DNA of 64,000 bases from CAZOKZ01 sp964580585 (GCA_964580585.1 CAZOKZ010000019.1:1-64000), one strand, 5' to 3'; counted from the stretch's first letter, positions 26,182 to 34,846 are shown. The notes: generated by a model not told the origin, from the sequence alone. Program-made: numbers and translations.

Positions 26182-26304
26182 TTATCAGCCCAAGAGAGTG
26201 CAAAACGGCGCGGTTGAAGCCGGGTCGGTGAAACAGGAATCCATCCGCCCGGATTCCGCGAGTCAGAATGACGCATCGCACCTCGCCGTAACAGAGGGCA
26301 AGGC

Positions 26305-26333
26305 TTGACAGCACCCATGTGTGTGCTTTTCAT
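26305..26333 (+). promoter_or_regulatory. Possible promoter upstream of the 26432 gene
   Basis: A perfect -35 TTGACA (26305-26310) is followed after 17 bp by TTTCAT, a weak -10. It lies about 100 bp before the gene start. Confidence 0.35.
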
Positions 26334-26431
26334 TAATTCTCCTTATCCGTCTTGTCGTGAGGAAAAGTGGTTGTGTCGGTTCGCGCGATCGGGCAAAATA
26401 TCCCTGTATCTATTGGATGGAGGTCGCTTCG

Positions 26432-27367
26432 ATGAAATTGCGTTTTGCTACTCTGTTACTGGCCAGCACGCTGCTGGCTGTATCCAACGCCCCGGCGCAA
26501 CGGGGCGATGCATTGCCCGTGCGCGACGAGGTAATGTCGTTCGATCTGGAAAAAGAACAACTGCGCGATCTGAACGAAGAGGCGGAGGAATACTATCGCA
26601 GCTCGCTTAATAAAGCTGACCATGTCGATTATTTCGGCGCGGTCAACGATCTGAGCAAGGCCGCCGCTGCCCAGCCCCTGCACATCGACCTGCAATTTCT
26701 TCTCGTTAAAAACGCCCGCAAAGCGGCTGAAATTTCCTATGGCGAGGATTCCGTGCGCTTTTACGATTACGCGGAATCTGCCTTGCGCCGGTTGTTGGCC
26801 AATCCGGACCTCGGACCCAACGAACGCGCCCGTGCCCGCCGCGAATCCGAACGTGTTCGTTCCGGCAAGGATGCCGTTCGTGCCCGCGATAAACAACGCA
26901 ACGATACGGGGTTCGAGTTGGTGAAGCAAATTCATCACGAACGCCTGATTGATAACGGTTTGACGAAAAAGCAGGGCACCGAGAGCATTGCCGATGTCCT
27001 GAAAGGACGCGAGAAAAAAGACACCATTATTGAGAGAATCAATAAGAGTGAAATCTGGGGGGTTTTGGGTGCTCCCGGACTGAATACACCGGAAGCTCAG
27101 CAAGCCGCCGCTGGAACCGCGACTGCCGTTGCCGGTGCTGCGCCAGCCACCGCTTTTGGAACTCCTCCCCCCGCTGCAGGCGCTGCTCCTGCTGGTGCCA
27201 ACCAGACATTCCAAGCCAAGAATCCCTTTGAATCCGGTGGCGCAGGCGGTGCGGGCGATCCGTTCTCCAGCGCGGGATCTGCCGACCCGTTTGCGGGTGG
27301 TGGCGGTGCCAGCGACCCGTTTGCCGGTGGTGGTGCACAGGACCCCTTCTCTGCCGGAGGCTTCTAA
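26432..27367 (+). CDS. Exported protein with glycine-rich DPF repeats
   Basis: A 311-residue protein of unknown function. A clear signal peptide (MKLRFATLLLASTLLAVSNAPAQ) is followed by a helical, charged region of about 170 residues that looks TPR-like or coiled (YFGAVNDLSKAAAAQPLHID; YAESALRRLLANPDLGPNER). Then come an Ala/Pro-rich linker and a glycine-rich tail with repeated DPF or NPF units (GDPFSS, ADPFAGGG, SDPFAGGG, QDPFSAGG). ATG 26432 follows TGGAGG. The repeat tail resembles linear interaction motifs, but this is inference. The PII gene begins 104 bp downstream. Confidence 0.7.
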   Translation: MKLRFATLLLASTLLAVSNAPAQRGDALPVRDEVMSFDLEKEQLRDLNEEAEEYYRSSLNKADHVDYFGAVNDLSKAAAAQPLHIDLQFLLVKNARKAAEISYGEDSVRFYDYAESALRRLLANPDLGPNERARARRESERVRSGKDAVRARDKQRNDTGFELVKQIHHERLIDNGLTKKQGTESIADVLKGREKKDTIIERINKSEIWGVLGAPGLNTPEAQQAAAGTATAVAGAAPATAFGTPPPAAGAAPAGANQTFQAKNPFESGGAGGAGDPFSSAGSADPFAGGGGASDPFAGGGAQDPFSAGGF

Positions 27368-27471
27368 ATGACGTGCGAGGGAGTCTCCTCGCGGGAAACG
27401 TCCATCATCTCGTACGAAACTTCCCCGCTCACGCAGCGGGGATTCATTTCACACCCGGCCCTAAGCCCTTC

Positions 27472-27810
27472 ATGAAACTTATTATCGCTATTGTCAAACC
27501 CTTCAAATTGCCCGAGATCAAGGAAGCGCTGCAGGAAGCCGGGTTTCCCGCCCTGACCGTTTCCGAGGTCAAAGGCTATGGTCGCCAGCGCGGCCACACC
27601 GAGCTTTATCGCGGTTCGGAATACCAGGTCGATTTCGTTCCCAAATTGCGGGTCGAGGTCGCTGTGGATGAAGATCACCTGGACGAGGCCATCGACACCA
27701 TTATTCTGGCGGCGAAAACCGGTTCGATCGGCGATGGAAAGATTTTCGTCCTCGATTTGCACGACGTGATTCGCATCCGGACCGAGGAACGCGGCGACGC
27801 GGCTATTTGA
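27472..27810 (+). CDS. PII nitrogen regulatory protein (GlnB/GlnK family)
   Basis: A 112-residue PII protein, the trimeric sensor of 2-oxoglutarate and ATP/ADP that controls nitrogen assimilation. The N-terminus MKLIIAIVKPFKL, the T-loop KGYGRQRGHTELYRGSEY with Tyr51 (the uridylylation site in proteobacterial GlnB) and Tyr46, the B-loop AAKTGSIGDGKIF and the C-terminal VIRIRTEERG are all canonical. No amtB, glnA or glnD is adjacent, so GlnB versus GlnK cannot be decided. trpA starts 37 bp downstream and proB 29 bp after that, so they are probably one operon. Confidence 0.93.
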   Translation: MKLIIAIVKPFKLPEIKEALQEAGFPALTVSEVKGYGRQRGHTELYRGSEYQVDFVPKLRVEVAVDEDHLDEAIDTIILAAKTGSIGDGKIFVLDLHDVIRIRTEERGDAAI

Positions 27811-27847
27811 CCTGTAACCCGTTTGATTTCAAGGAAGGACCCCTAAG

Positions 27848-28675
27848 TTGGCAGAGACTCCGATCATGACACGCAATCGCATCGACCAGATGTTCGACCG
27901 TTGCCGCGAGGAAAATCGCGCGGCGCTGATTCTTTACCTCACCTCGGGGTTTCCGGACGCCGATACGACTCGCCGCTTGCTGCCCGTGCTGGCCCAAGCG
28001 GGTTGCGATCTGCTTGAGCTGGGCGTGCCTTTCTCCGACCCGATTGCCGACGGCCCAGTGATCCAGCAGGCCTCGACGGTGGCGCTTGAAGCCGGTATGA
28101 CCACCCGCGAGACATTTCAAATCGCGAAAGAATTCCGTCAAACTTCCGAAATGCCCGTAATTTTATTCGGTGCTTTTAATCCGTTCCTGCGCATGGGTCT
28201 CGACGAATGCACCGCCGCGGCCGCCGCGGCAGGCATTGACGGTTTTCTGGCTGCCGACCTGCCCGTTGAGGAAGCCCAGACCATGCGTGCTGCTTGTGAC
28301 GCCCATAATCTGCACCTCGTTTCGCTGATTGCTCCCACCTCTGGCGACGATCGCGTGCGCCAGATCGCCGAACTCAGCAGCGGGTTCCTGTACTGCATCG
28401 CCGTCAAAGGTATCACCGGCGCGCGCGAGTCCACGGCCAGCGACATGGCACCGTACCTTGAACGTATCAAGCGCCAGACCAACTTGCCCCGCGCGTTGGG
28501 CTTTGGCATTTCGACCCCCGAGCATGTTGCTCAGGCCGCCGCTCATGCCGAGGGCGTTGTCATTGGCAGCGCACTGATCAAGTTGATTCATCGCTGCAAA
28601 GACGAAGGTCTTGATCTGGAAAAAACCGTTGGCGATTACGTTCGATCACTTGCTGCCGCCACTAAACGGAAATAA
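27848..28675 (+). CDS. trpA: Tryptophan synthase alpha chain
   Basis: A 275-residue TIM-barrel enzyme that cleaves indole-3-glycerol phosphate to indole and glyceraldehyde-3-phosphate. Visible signatures are LTSGFPD, LELGVPFSDPIADGPVIQQA with the catalytic acid, LAADLPVEEA, GITGARE and the phosphate-binding GFGISTPEHV. The start is TTG 27848, about ten bases after AAGGAAGG; ATG 27866 is an alternative with no ribosome site. It is unusual that trpB is not adjacent; here trpA sits between a PII gene and proB, implying a scattered trp pathway or coupling of amino-acid synthesis to nitrogen status. Confidence 0.93.
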   Translation: MAETPIMTRNRIDQMFDRCREENRAALILYLTSGFPDADTTRRLLPVLAQAGCDLLELGVPFSDPIADGPVIQQASTVALEAGMTTRETFQIAKEFRQTSEMPVILFGAFNPFLRMGLDECTAAAAAAGIDGFLAADLPVEEAQTMRAACDAHNLHLVSLIAPTSGDDRVRQIAELSSGFLYCIAVKGITGARESTASDMAPYLERIKRQTNLPRALGFGISTPEHVAQAAAHAEGVVIGSALIKLIHRCKDEGLDLEKTVGDYVRSLAAATKRK

Positions 28676-28704
28676 ATCGTTCCCTTTCGCAGGACTCTCC
28701 GCAC

Positions 28705-29868
28705 ATGGCTGAAACCGCCGCCCAGGAAAAACGTTCTAACTGGCCCTTCGAAGGTCTTCCCCATCGTCTTGTCATCAAACTTGGCTCCAACGTGCTTTCG
28801 ACCCCGCAAGGCACGTTGGATGTCGAGCGGGTAGGGATCGTTTCGCGCCAGATTTCTCTTCTGCTGCACCAAGGGTCCCAAGTGCTGATCGTCACCTCGG
28901 GCGCGGTGGCTGCGGGTATGGGAGTGATGGGGTTTGCCAAACGCCCGACCGAGCTGCCCGAACTTCAGGGTCTTGCCGCAATCGGGCAGTGCCAGTTGAT
29001 GAACGCTTACGGACGCGCGTTCGGCGAGCACGGTATTAATGTGGCGCAGGTTTTAATCACGCGCAGCGACCTAGAAGATCGTCGCCGATATCTGAACGCG
29101 CAATACACGCTCGAATCGTTGCTCGCCATGGGTGTCGTGCCGATCATCAATGAAAACGATACCGTGATAACCGAAGAACTGACCGTTGGAGACAACGACA
29201 TGCTCTCGGCAATCATTGCGGCCAAGGTCACTGCGGATTTGCTCGTCATCTTAACAGACATCAATGGTCTTTACACGGCGAACCCGAAAACCGATCCGAA
29301 CGCCGAGTTGATAGAAGCGGTCAAATTGGTAGATAAGGACATTGAAAAACTGGCAACGGGCCCCGGATCGGCGGTTGGACGTGGAGGCATGATCACCAAG
29401 GTAGCCGCTGCGCGTCATGCAGCAACGTTTGGTGTGCCCAGTGTGGTGGCCAACGGGCGCGTGGACAATGCGATTGCCGATATTGCCGCCGGACGACTCT
29501 GCGGAACGTATTTTCAGGCGCGGAAACCAAAGGGTGGTCGTGGCAGAGCGCGCGTTCATTGGATTTCCATGCGGCGCCCCAAAGGTGTGTTGACGATCGA
29601 CGATGGCGCGCGAAGGGCATTGGTGGAAATGGGCAAGAGCCTGCTGCCCGTCGGGGTCGTTGCGGTCGAAGGTGCCTTTGAAAAAGGCGGCATCGTGTCG
29701 ATTCGTACCAAATCCGGCGAAGAAATCGCTCGCGGTATCAGCAACTTTACCGCTGAACAGTTGCGGCAACTTTGCGGGCGTAAAGCGTGTGAATTTTCCG
29801 AAATTCTCGGCTCCCAACCGGGTTATGCCGAAGCCGTTCACCGAGACAATTTGCATGTGAGAGTTTAA
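28705..29868 (+). CDS. proB: Glutamate 5-kinase
   Basis: A 387-residue enzyme catalysing the first step of proline synthesis, ATP-dependent phosphorylation of glutamate. The amino-acid-kinase domain shows VIKLGSNVLS, VTSGAVAAGM, PIINENDTV, VGDNDMLSA and GVGRGGM-type GSAVGRGGMITK; a C-terminal PUA domain follows from about residue 295 (KGVLTIDDGARRAL). It lies 29 bp after trpA. Its TAA stop overlaps by two bases the stop of the convergent metal permease. proA is not in the window. Confidence 0.95.
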   Translation: MAETAAQEKRSNWPFEGLPHRLVIKLGSNVLSTPQGTLDVERVGIVSRQISLLLHQGSQVLIVTSGAVAAGMGVMGFAKRPTELPELQGLAAIGQCQLMNAYGRAFGEHGINVAQVLITRSDLEDRRRYLNAQYTLESLLAMGVVPIINENDTVITEELTVGDNDMLSAIIAAKVTADLLVILTDINGLYTANPKTDPNAELIEAVKLVDKDIEKLATGPGSAVGRGGMITKVAAARHAATFGVPSVVANGRVDNAIADIAAGRLCGTYFQARKPKGGRGRARVHWISMRRPKGVLTIDDGARRALVEMGKSLLPVGVVAVEGAFEKGGIVSIRTKSGEEIARGISNFTAEQLRQLCGRKACEFSEILGSQPGYAEAVHRDNLHVRV

Positions 29869-31214
29869 TCGCCATTTTCCTCCGGCGGAATTGGGCGTTG
29901 ATGCGGATCGTGATCGGGCAAGCCGGTCGCTTCGGCCAATGCCTCGCGCATGGAAAGGTCTGTAATGTGTTCCAGCACCTCGGCGGTGGTATGAACGTGA
30001 TCGGATTTCAGACCGAGTTCTTCGACCAGATAGCCTTCCCACAAACGGTGCGAGCGGATGATGGCGCGTGCATGGTGCAGGCCCTTCAGCGTCAGCGCGT
30101 AACCGTCCGCCGAACGGTCGAGCAATCCGCGCCATCGCAATTGCAGCATTGCCAGATTTGCCATTACGGGACTGCGCAACGTGTGGCTGATCGAAGAGCG
30201 GGCGACGGGGATATCGACCGGTGGGGAAGTATTTGCCGCCGTTGCTGACTCGTAAGCCTCTGTTGCACGATAGAGCAGTGCGAGCACATCGTCTGCGGTG
30301 ATACGAATGCCGAGTAATAAACGATGCAGCAAACGGCTGAGCAACCCATGGCGCGGGGCGAGAATCAATACGATGAAAAAAATGAAACCCGACATCGTGG
30401 CCATCATTCCCGCTGTGGATGTTTCCGATAAACCAAACCACTGAGGTACAACGATTGCCGAAACATGGCCAAAAAAGGCGCTGGCTCCGGCAATGATTAA
30501 ACTAAACACAATCATTAAACTGAGCCGGTCGGTTAACAAATATGCCGCCGCCGCTGGCACGATCAGCATGGCAATCACCAGAATGCTTCCAACTGTTTGG
30601 AACGCCGCGACAGTGGTTGCTGCAACCAAACACATGAGTATATAATGTATCACGTTCGCATTGATTCCTAATGTTGTTGCCAAAGCGGGATCAAAGGAAC
30701 TGACCTTTAATTCTTTATAAAATAACAATACAAAGACAGTGTTTAATATTAATATTGAACCGTTGAGTACCACGGCTTTGGGGATTTCACGACTGAATAT
30801 ACTTATTGTATCGAGAGGCGAATATTCGACCGCACCATAAAGTACACAGCCAGGATCAAGATCGACTTTGTCCGCAGCCTGGCGTATTAATATTAATCCA
30901 GCGGCAAAAAGCGCCGTGAAAATAACACCCATTGCGGCGCCTTCGTCCACATTACCATAATGGCTGACTACCTGAATGAGCAAAGCGGTAATTACACCAA
31001 TAATGACCGCGCCAATAAACATCGAAATGTTGTCTCGGCTTCCGGTGATAAGAAAGGCAATAGCCAACCCAGGTAAAACCGCGTGGCTGATCGCGTCGCC
31101 CATCATGCTCATACGGCGCAGGACAAGATAATTGCCTAACAACGCGCAGGAAAGCGCGCATAGGGCTCCGGCGATCACAATCCATGTGTCGAGTTCTGTC
31201 CACCAGGATAACAT
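29865..31214 (-). CDS. Mn/Zn-type ABC permease fused to a DtxR/MntR-like C-terminal module (second permease)
   Basis: A 449-residue protein. The first ~285 residues form an ABC-3 (ZnuB/MntB) permease with eight or so membrane helices, starting WIVIAGALCALSCALLGNYLVLRRMSMMGDAISHA (in parts). The remaining ~150 residues are cytoplasmic and match a DtxR/MntR repressor: a winged-helix-like part ending GYALTLKGLHHARAIIRSHR, then the metal-binding/dimerisation helix HTTAEVLEHITD. The His of RSHRLWE and the E-x-x-E-H set corresponding to MntR His77, Glu99, Glu102 and His103 are present. ATG 31214 is preferred because the upstream 28 codons come from low-complexity intergenic sequence. It is the last gene of the operon and follows the sister permease by 107 bp. 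Confidence 0.85.
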   Translation of the reverse strand: MLSWWTELDTWIVIAGALCALSCALLGNYLVLRRMSMMGDAISHAVLPGLAIAFLITGSRDNISMFIGAVIIGVITALLIQVVSHYGNVDEGAAMGVIFTALFAAGLILIRQAADKVDLDPGCVLYGAVEYSPLDTISIFSREIPKAVVLNGSILILNTVFVLLFYKELKVSSFDPALATTLGINANVIHYILMCLVAATTVAAFQTVGSILVIAMLIVPAAAAYLLTDRLSLMIVFSLIIAGASAFFGHVSAIVVPQWFGLSETSTAGMMATMSGFIFFIVLILAPRHGLLSRLLHRLLLGIRITADDVLALLYRATEAYESATAANTSPPVDIPVARSSISHTLRSPVMANLAMLQLRWRGLLDRSADGYALTLKGLHHARAIIRSHRLWEGYLVEELGLKSDHVHTTAEVLEHITDLSMREALAEATGLPDHDPHQRPIPPEENGD

Positions 31215-31321
31215 CGATTCTGGAGTTTTCAGTTTCAGGTCGATAGTCTTAAGTTTTAAGACGACACAGATCGCCATCAACTCCATACTACAAACCAATA
31301 ACTATAAACTCTTTACTCCTT

Positions 31322-32800
31322 TCATTCCACGAGAATATGGGGACTTTTGGGGATAAGTTCGGATGAATCGACTTTCATTAACATGGATTCCAACTTGTGA
31401 ATCATCGCTGCATCTAAAACATGTTCGATCATGTCCGCGTCGCGATCCACATGACTGGGAGCAATATCGGCATGTGTGATTAAGAATAGTTCCCACAATC
31501 GGTGATTTCTAATTAATATGCGTGCTTGATCCACGCCTTCTTCGGTCAACAGGACATACCCGTCGTCAGGCCGAATAAGCACCAGGTCGTCTTTTTCGGC
31601 TCGCTTGATGACTCGTCGCAACCCTGCATTTGACCATGAACGCGAACCTAATAAACGATCGAACGATTGGGACGCTTCGACAGGTTCTTTGTTTTCAATT
31701 TCTGCCATTTCAAATAAAGCACGCAGAAGATGCTGGCGCGATACTTTACGTGTTAAACGTTGGTGTTGAACCAAGCGTAACAATAATCCACGTGCAGTTC
31801 CAAAGAGTAAACTCAATAAGAAGAAAAAAGTTACGGTTAATACAATTACAGCCCCGGCAGGCAAGTTGCTCATGAGTGCGCTGATTGCGGAACCGCATAA
31901 TCCTCCTAATCCGCCGAGTGCTCCAGAGATGAAGAGCATTTTTCTTAAATCAAATGTCCAAAAACGCGCGGCAGCGGGAGGGATTATTAACAATGCGACG
32001 ACAAGGATTAATCCAACTGCCTGCAAACCGATGACGGTTACAATTACCACCAATGCCATCATGATTAAATCGAGCGCAAATGAAGGCCACCCTTGAGTCG
32101 AAGCGTAATCCTGATCGAAACAAACGATGGCGAATTCTTTGAAGAGAATAATGCAAAGCAAGGCGACTAACGCTGCAACAATCGCGATTAACAATGCATC
32201 GCGAAACAACATGGATGCTGTTTTTCCATAGATAAACGATTCCAATCCGGCGGCATTTCCCTGTTGCATGCGTGTAATGATATTAAGAAGCGCTGCACCG
32301 ATTCCAAAAAAAACACTTAGTATAATACCAAGCGCGGCGTCGTCTTTCAACCGGGTGGTGTTTCGTATCCCCAAAACGGCAAGCATTCCGATTGTTCCTG
32401 TAATAGCGGCCCCCGTGAGAAGCGCCGTCAGGCTCTTTCCATTTCCACCCATCATGGTCATTATAATAAATGCGGCGCATATTCCCGGCAGAGTTGCATG
32501 GCTGACCGCATCGCTGAGGAGCGAGCGTTTGCGTAGCAATAAAAACGTTCCCACAAGCCCCGATGCGATTCCTAAAAACATGGTTCCCAGGACAACGACA
32601 CGAGTATTGTAATCGTGCAACGTAATTACGCGCCAGATATCGTCAAAGGAAGGGATTTCGATAGAAGAGTTTGTCAGGCTTCCTCCTGCCCAAATCGTTT
32701 GAGAAATCAACGTTATAAATAAAACGGCACTCATCATCAGCATAATATGCCGAGTCGGCGAGTTCAATTTACTGCGAGATATTTTTGCCGCAATATTCAT
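31322..32800 (-). CDS. Mn/Zn-type ABC permease fused to a DtxR/MntR-like C-terminal module (first permease)
   Basis: A 492-residue protein: an ABC-3 permease of about 320 residues with an N-terminal extension and one extra helix (MLMMSAVLFITLISQTIWAG), then about 150 cytoplasmic residues resembling a full DtxR/MntR-family repressor. The winged helix reads WSNAGLRRVIKRAEKDDLVLIRPDDGYVLLTEEG (in parts), and the metal domain shows RNHRLWELFL and DADMIEHVLD, keeping the His and the E-H pair, with Asp in place of one Glu. Both permeases carry this module, so the transporter dimer would present two sensor-like domains. It starts 2 bp after the ATPase stop. Many codons here are AT-rich compared with neighbouring housekeeping genes. 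Confidence 0.85.
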   Translation of the reverse strand: MNIAAKISRSKLNSPTRHIMLMMSAVLFITLISQTIWAGGSLTNSSIEIPSFDDIWRVITLHDYNTRVVVLGTMFLGIASGLVGTFLLLRKRSLLSDAVSHATLPGICAAFIIMTMMGGNGKSLTALLTGAAITGTIGMLAVLGIRNTTRLKDDAALGIILSVFFGIGAALLNIITRMQQGNAAGLESFIYGKTASMLFRDALLIAIVAALVALLCIILFKEFAIVCFDQDYASTQGWPSFALDLIMMALVVIVTVIGLQAVGLILVVALLIIPPAAARFWTFDLRKMLFISGALGGLGGLCGSAISALMSNLPAGAVIVLTVTFFFLLSLLFGTARGLLLRLVQHQRLTRKVSRQHLLRALFEMAEIENKEPVEASQSFDRLLGSRSWSNAGLRRVIKRAEKDDLVLIRPDDGYVLLTEEGVDQARILIRNHRLWELFLITHADIAPSHVDRDADMIEHVLDAAMIHKLESMLMKVDSSELIPKSPHILVE

Positions 32801-32802
32801 TA

Positions 32803-33618
32803 TTAATGTTTCGCCAATGCGTGGGCGGCTTCGCTGAGCAATGTTAACTTGCCGCCGTACGTTTTGCGTAGATTATCCTCTGTAAAAACATCGGCTACCG
32901 ATCCGTGCGCCACGATACGCATATTCAACATAACAACATAATCGAAATACGCCGGAACCGTTTGCAGGTCGTGATGAATTACAATCACGGTACGGCCTTG
33001 TTCCCGTAATTCATGCAACAAAGAAACGATGGCTTTTTCCGTGGCAACATCCACGCCTGCAAATGGCTCATCCATCAAGTAAAGTTTTGAATCCTGAGCC
33101 AATGCGCGTGCTAAAAATACACGTTGTTGCTGACCGCCGGAAAGTTGACTGATCTGACGCTTTGCATAATTTGCCATGCCGACTTTTTCGAGCGCTTCCA
33201 TGGCCGCATGGCGATGTTGCCGCCCCACGGGCAGGCACCAGCCTACTCGACGATAACGTCCCATGGTTACGACATCCAAGGCATTCACTGGAAAATCCCA
33301 ATCGACACTTTCGCGTTGGGGAACATAGCCTACTAAATGACGTTGTTTCGCATAGGGCTTGCCATAAATTGTTACACGTCCCGATGCGGAGGGAACCAAC
33401 CCAAGCGATGCTTTTAATAATGTACTTTTACCCGCGCCGTTTGGACCAATTACACCAATTAACTTTCCTTCGGGAAAATCCAAATCCACATCCCATAATA
33501 CCGGCTTGCGATGGTAGGCAACGGTCATGTCGTGAATCGAAAGTGGCGATTGCTCAGAGTGATCTTCACCTTTCGACACAGATTGCGGGCGAAGTTTTTC
33601 AAGGATGTCGATAGCCAT
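32803..33618 (-). CDS. Mn/Zn ABC transporter ATP-binding protein
   Basis: A 271-residue ATPase of the metal-importer class. Walker A GPNGAGKSTLL, signature LSGGQQQRVFLARAL, Walker B LYLMDEPFAGVD and the switch-His segment VIHHDLQTV are complete. A region typical of Mn/Zn/Fe importers, VPQRESVDWDFP, is present. It follows the binding-protein gene by 39 bp and precedes the first permease by 2 bp, so the order is binding protein, ATPase, permease, permease. Confidence 0.93.
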   Translation of the reverse strand: MAIDILEKLRPQSVSKGEDHSEQSPLSIHDMTVAYHRKPVLWDVDLDFPEGKLIGVIGPNGAGKSTLLKASLGLVPSASGRVTIYGKPYAKQRHLVGYVPQRESVDWDFPVNALDVVTMGRYRRVGWCLPVGRQHRHAAMEALEKVGMANYAKRQISQLSGGQQQRVFLARALAQDSKLYLMDEPFAGVDVATEKAIVSLLHELREQGRTVIVIHHDLQTVPAYFDYVVMLNMRIVAHGSVADVFTEDNLRKTYGGKLTLLSEAAHALAKH

Positions 33619-33657
33619 ACTGATTCTTTCGTTAATATACTTTGGAAAGTGGAAATA

Positions 33658-34647
33658 TTATTTGGCTTTACCCAGTTTTCCCTGCATGCCGTCCGTCGGA
33701 ACTTCACCGCCGAGAGCGCGGGCAATCGTCGTTGCGTTGTGGTCGATCATTCCGACATAGGTACCTTCGTATGTGCCCGCTTCCCCCATTGCGTCGGAGA
33801 ACAGCGAACCGCCAATCGTAACGTGGTGGCCACGCGCCTTTGCACCTTCGATCAATGCTTGAACGTTCTTGTCCGAAACACTGGTCTCGACAAAGACCGC
33901 CGGGATTTTGCGTTCGACGATCATTTCGACCAATCGATTGATGTCCTGCAGACCCGCCTCCGATTCAGTCGATAGTCCTTGGATACCGTGCACTTCGATT
34001 CCGTACGCGCGTCCCATGTAACTGAAGGCGTCGTGCGCGGTGATCATCACGCGTTGTTCGGTGGGGATGCTATCGAGCGCCTGGTGCGCATAAGCATCGA
34101 GCGCTCCCAGTTTTTTCAAATATTCGGCGGCGTTGGCTTTGTAAAATTCCGCGTTCTTCGGATCGTAATCCACCAAACTGCGCGTGGCGGCTTCCGTTGC
34201 TTTGATCCATCCCTGAACATCCATCCAGACATGCGGATCCGGATGCCCCGAGTCGGTGCCGATCAGGTATTTTTCTTCGATGAGTTCGGTGACGGCGAAA
34301 ACGGGTCGCGAGCGCGACACCTTAACAAGGACGTCGGTCATTCGCCCTTCCAGAAGAAGGCCCGAGTAAAAAACGGCGTCGGCTTTCAGCAATTTGGCCA
34401 CGTCGCCGCGCGTGGGCGAATAAAGATGCGGGTCCACGCCTGCACCGATCAACGCCTCGACGTCGGCTTTGTCGCGGGCGACTTCGCGCACGATGTCGGC
34501 GACCATGCCGACGGTGGCGACCACGCGGTAGGGGTATTTTTCAGGGGGAGACGCCGCCTGACCGGTGGCGGGAGCCAGGATGACGAGGCTAAACACAAGC
34601 CAGAGGGCGCAAAAAACGGGTTGGATACTCTTGGAGAAGAATCCCAT
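33658..34647 (-). CDS. Metal ABC transporter substrate-binding protein (cluster A-I, probably manganese)
   Basis: A 329-residue exported binding protein. The signal peptide ends near ATGQAAS (about residue 31). The cluster A-I metal-site residues are visible in order: His in GVDPHLYSP, His in DPHVWMD, Glu in VFVETSVS and Asp in GMIDHN. A His-His-Glu-Asp set favours Mn or Fe over Zn, and there is no His-rich loop as in ZnuA. Thus Mn uptake is the best guess. It is the first gene of the operon; a promoter-like TTGACC and CCTAGG palindromes lie about 75-100 bp upstream. Confidence 0.9.
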   Translation of the reverse strand: MGFFSKSIQPVFCALWLVFSLVILAPATGQAASPPEKYPYRVVATVGMVADIVREVARDKADVEALIGAGVDPHLYSPTRGDVAKLLKADAVFYSGLLLEGRMTDVLVKVSRSRPVFAVTELIEEKYLIGTDSGHPDPHVWMDVQGWIKATEAATRSLVDYDPKNAEFYKANAAEYLKKLGALDAYAHQALDSIPTEQRVMITAHDAFSYMGRAYGIEVHGIQGLSTESEAGLQDINRLVEMIVERKIPAVFVETSVSDKNVQALIEGAKARGHHVTIGGSLFSDAMGEAGTYEGTYVGMIDHNATTIARALGGEVPTDGMQGKLGKAK

Positions 34648-34720
34648 GGGTTTCGTTTTCCATTCGGGGGCTGTGCCGTTCGGCGTGGTGCGGCGTATCG
34701 CCTGCGGGCGAGTGGTTTGT

Positions 34721-34745
34721 AACCTAGGCTAATAATACTAGGTCA
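34721..34745. promoter_or_regulatory. Palindromic operator-like box upstream of the metal ABC operon
   Basis: AACCTAGGCTAATAATACTAGGT at 34721-34743 contains a near-perfect palindrome (TAACCTAGGCTA) and an outer ACCTAG/CTAGGT pair. On the minus strand it overlaps a possible -35 TTGACC. TAGGTTA half-sites recall DtxR-type operators. It is suited to metal-dependent control of the 34647 operon. Confidence 0.5.
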
Positions 34746-34818
34746 AGCTAAAATATGGCGCCCAGGGTAAACACCTTTCCCCATCGCTCCAAATTCAGTT
34801 GGCACGCGACGGTGTCTT

Positions 34819-34838
34819 ATCCTAGGTGGTATTAGGAG
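34819..34838. promoter_or_regulatory. Second CCTAGG box, near mobA start
   Basis: TATCCTAGGTGGTATTAGGAG contains CCTAGG followed by TATTAGG, resembling the box at 34721. It overlaps the mobA ribosome site (AGGAG at 34834-34838), so a bound protein or an RNA structure could affect mobA. Confidence 0.4.
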
Positions 34839-34846
34839 CTTGAATC

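Larger units (their letters stand above)
25888..26431. other. Structured non-coding region between divergent operons
   Basis: About 540 bp with no convincing gene. It contains a 7-bp-stem inverted repeat (26046-26078), a nested inverted repeat (26133-26181) and a promoter-like TTGACA (26305). Leader RNA or a small RNA is possible. Confidence 0.5.

Noticed and set aside
29251..30441. Minus-strand open frame of 396 codons spanning the proB/permease border
   Set aside because: Overlaps two well-identified genes and has no domain signature.
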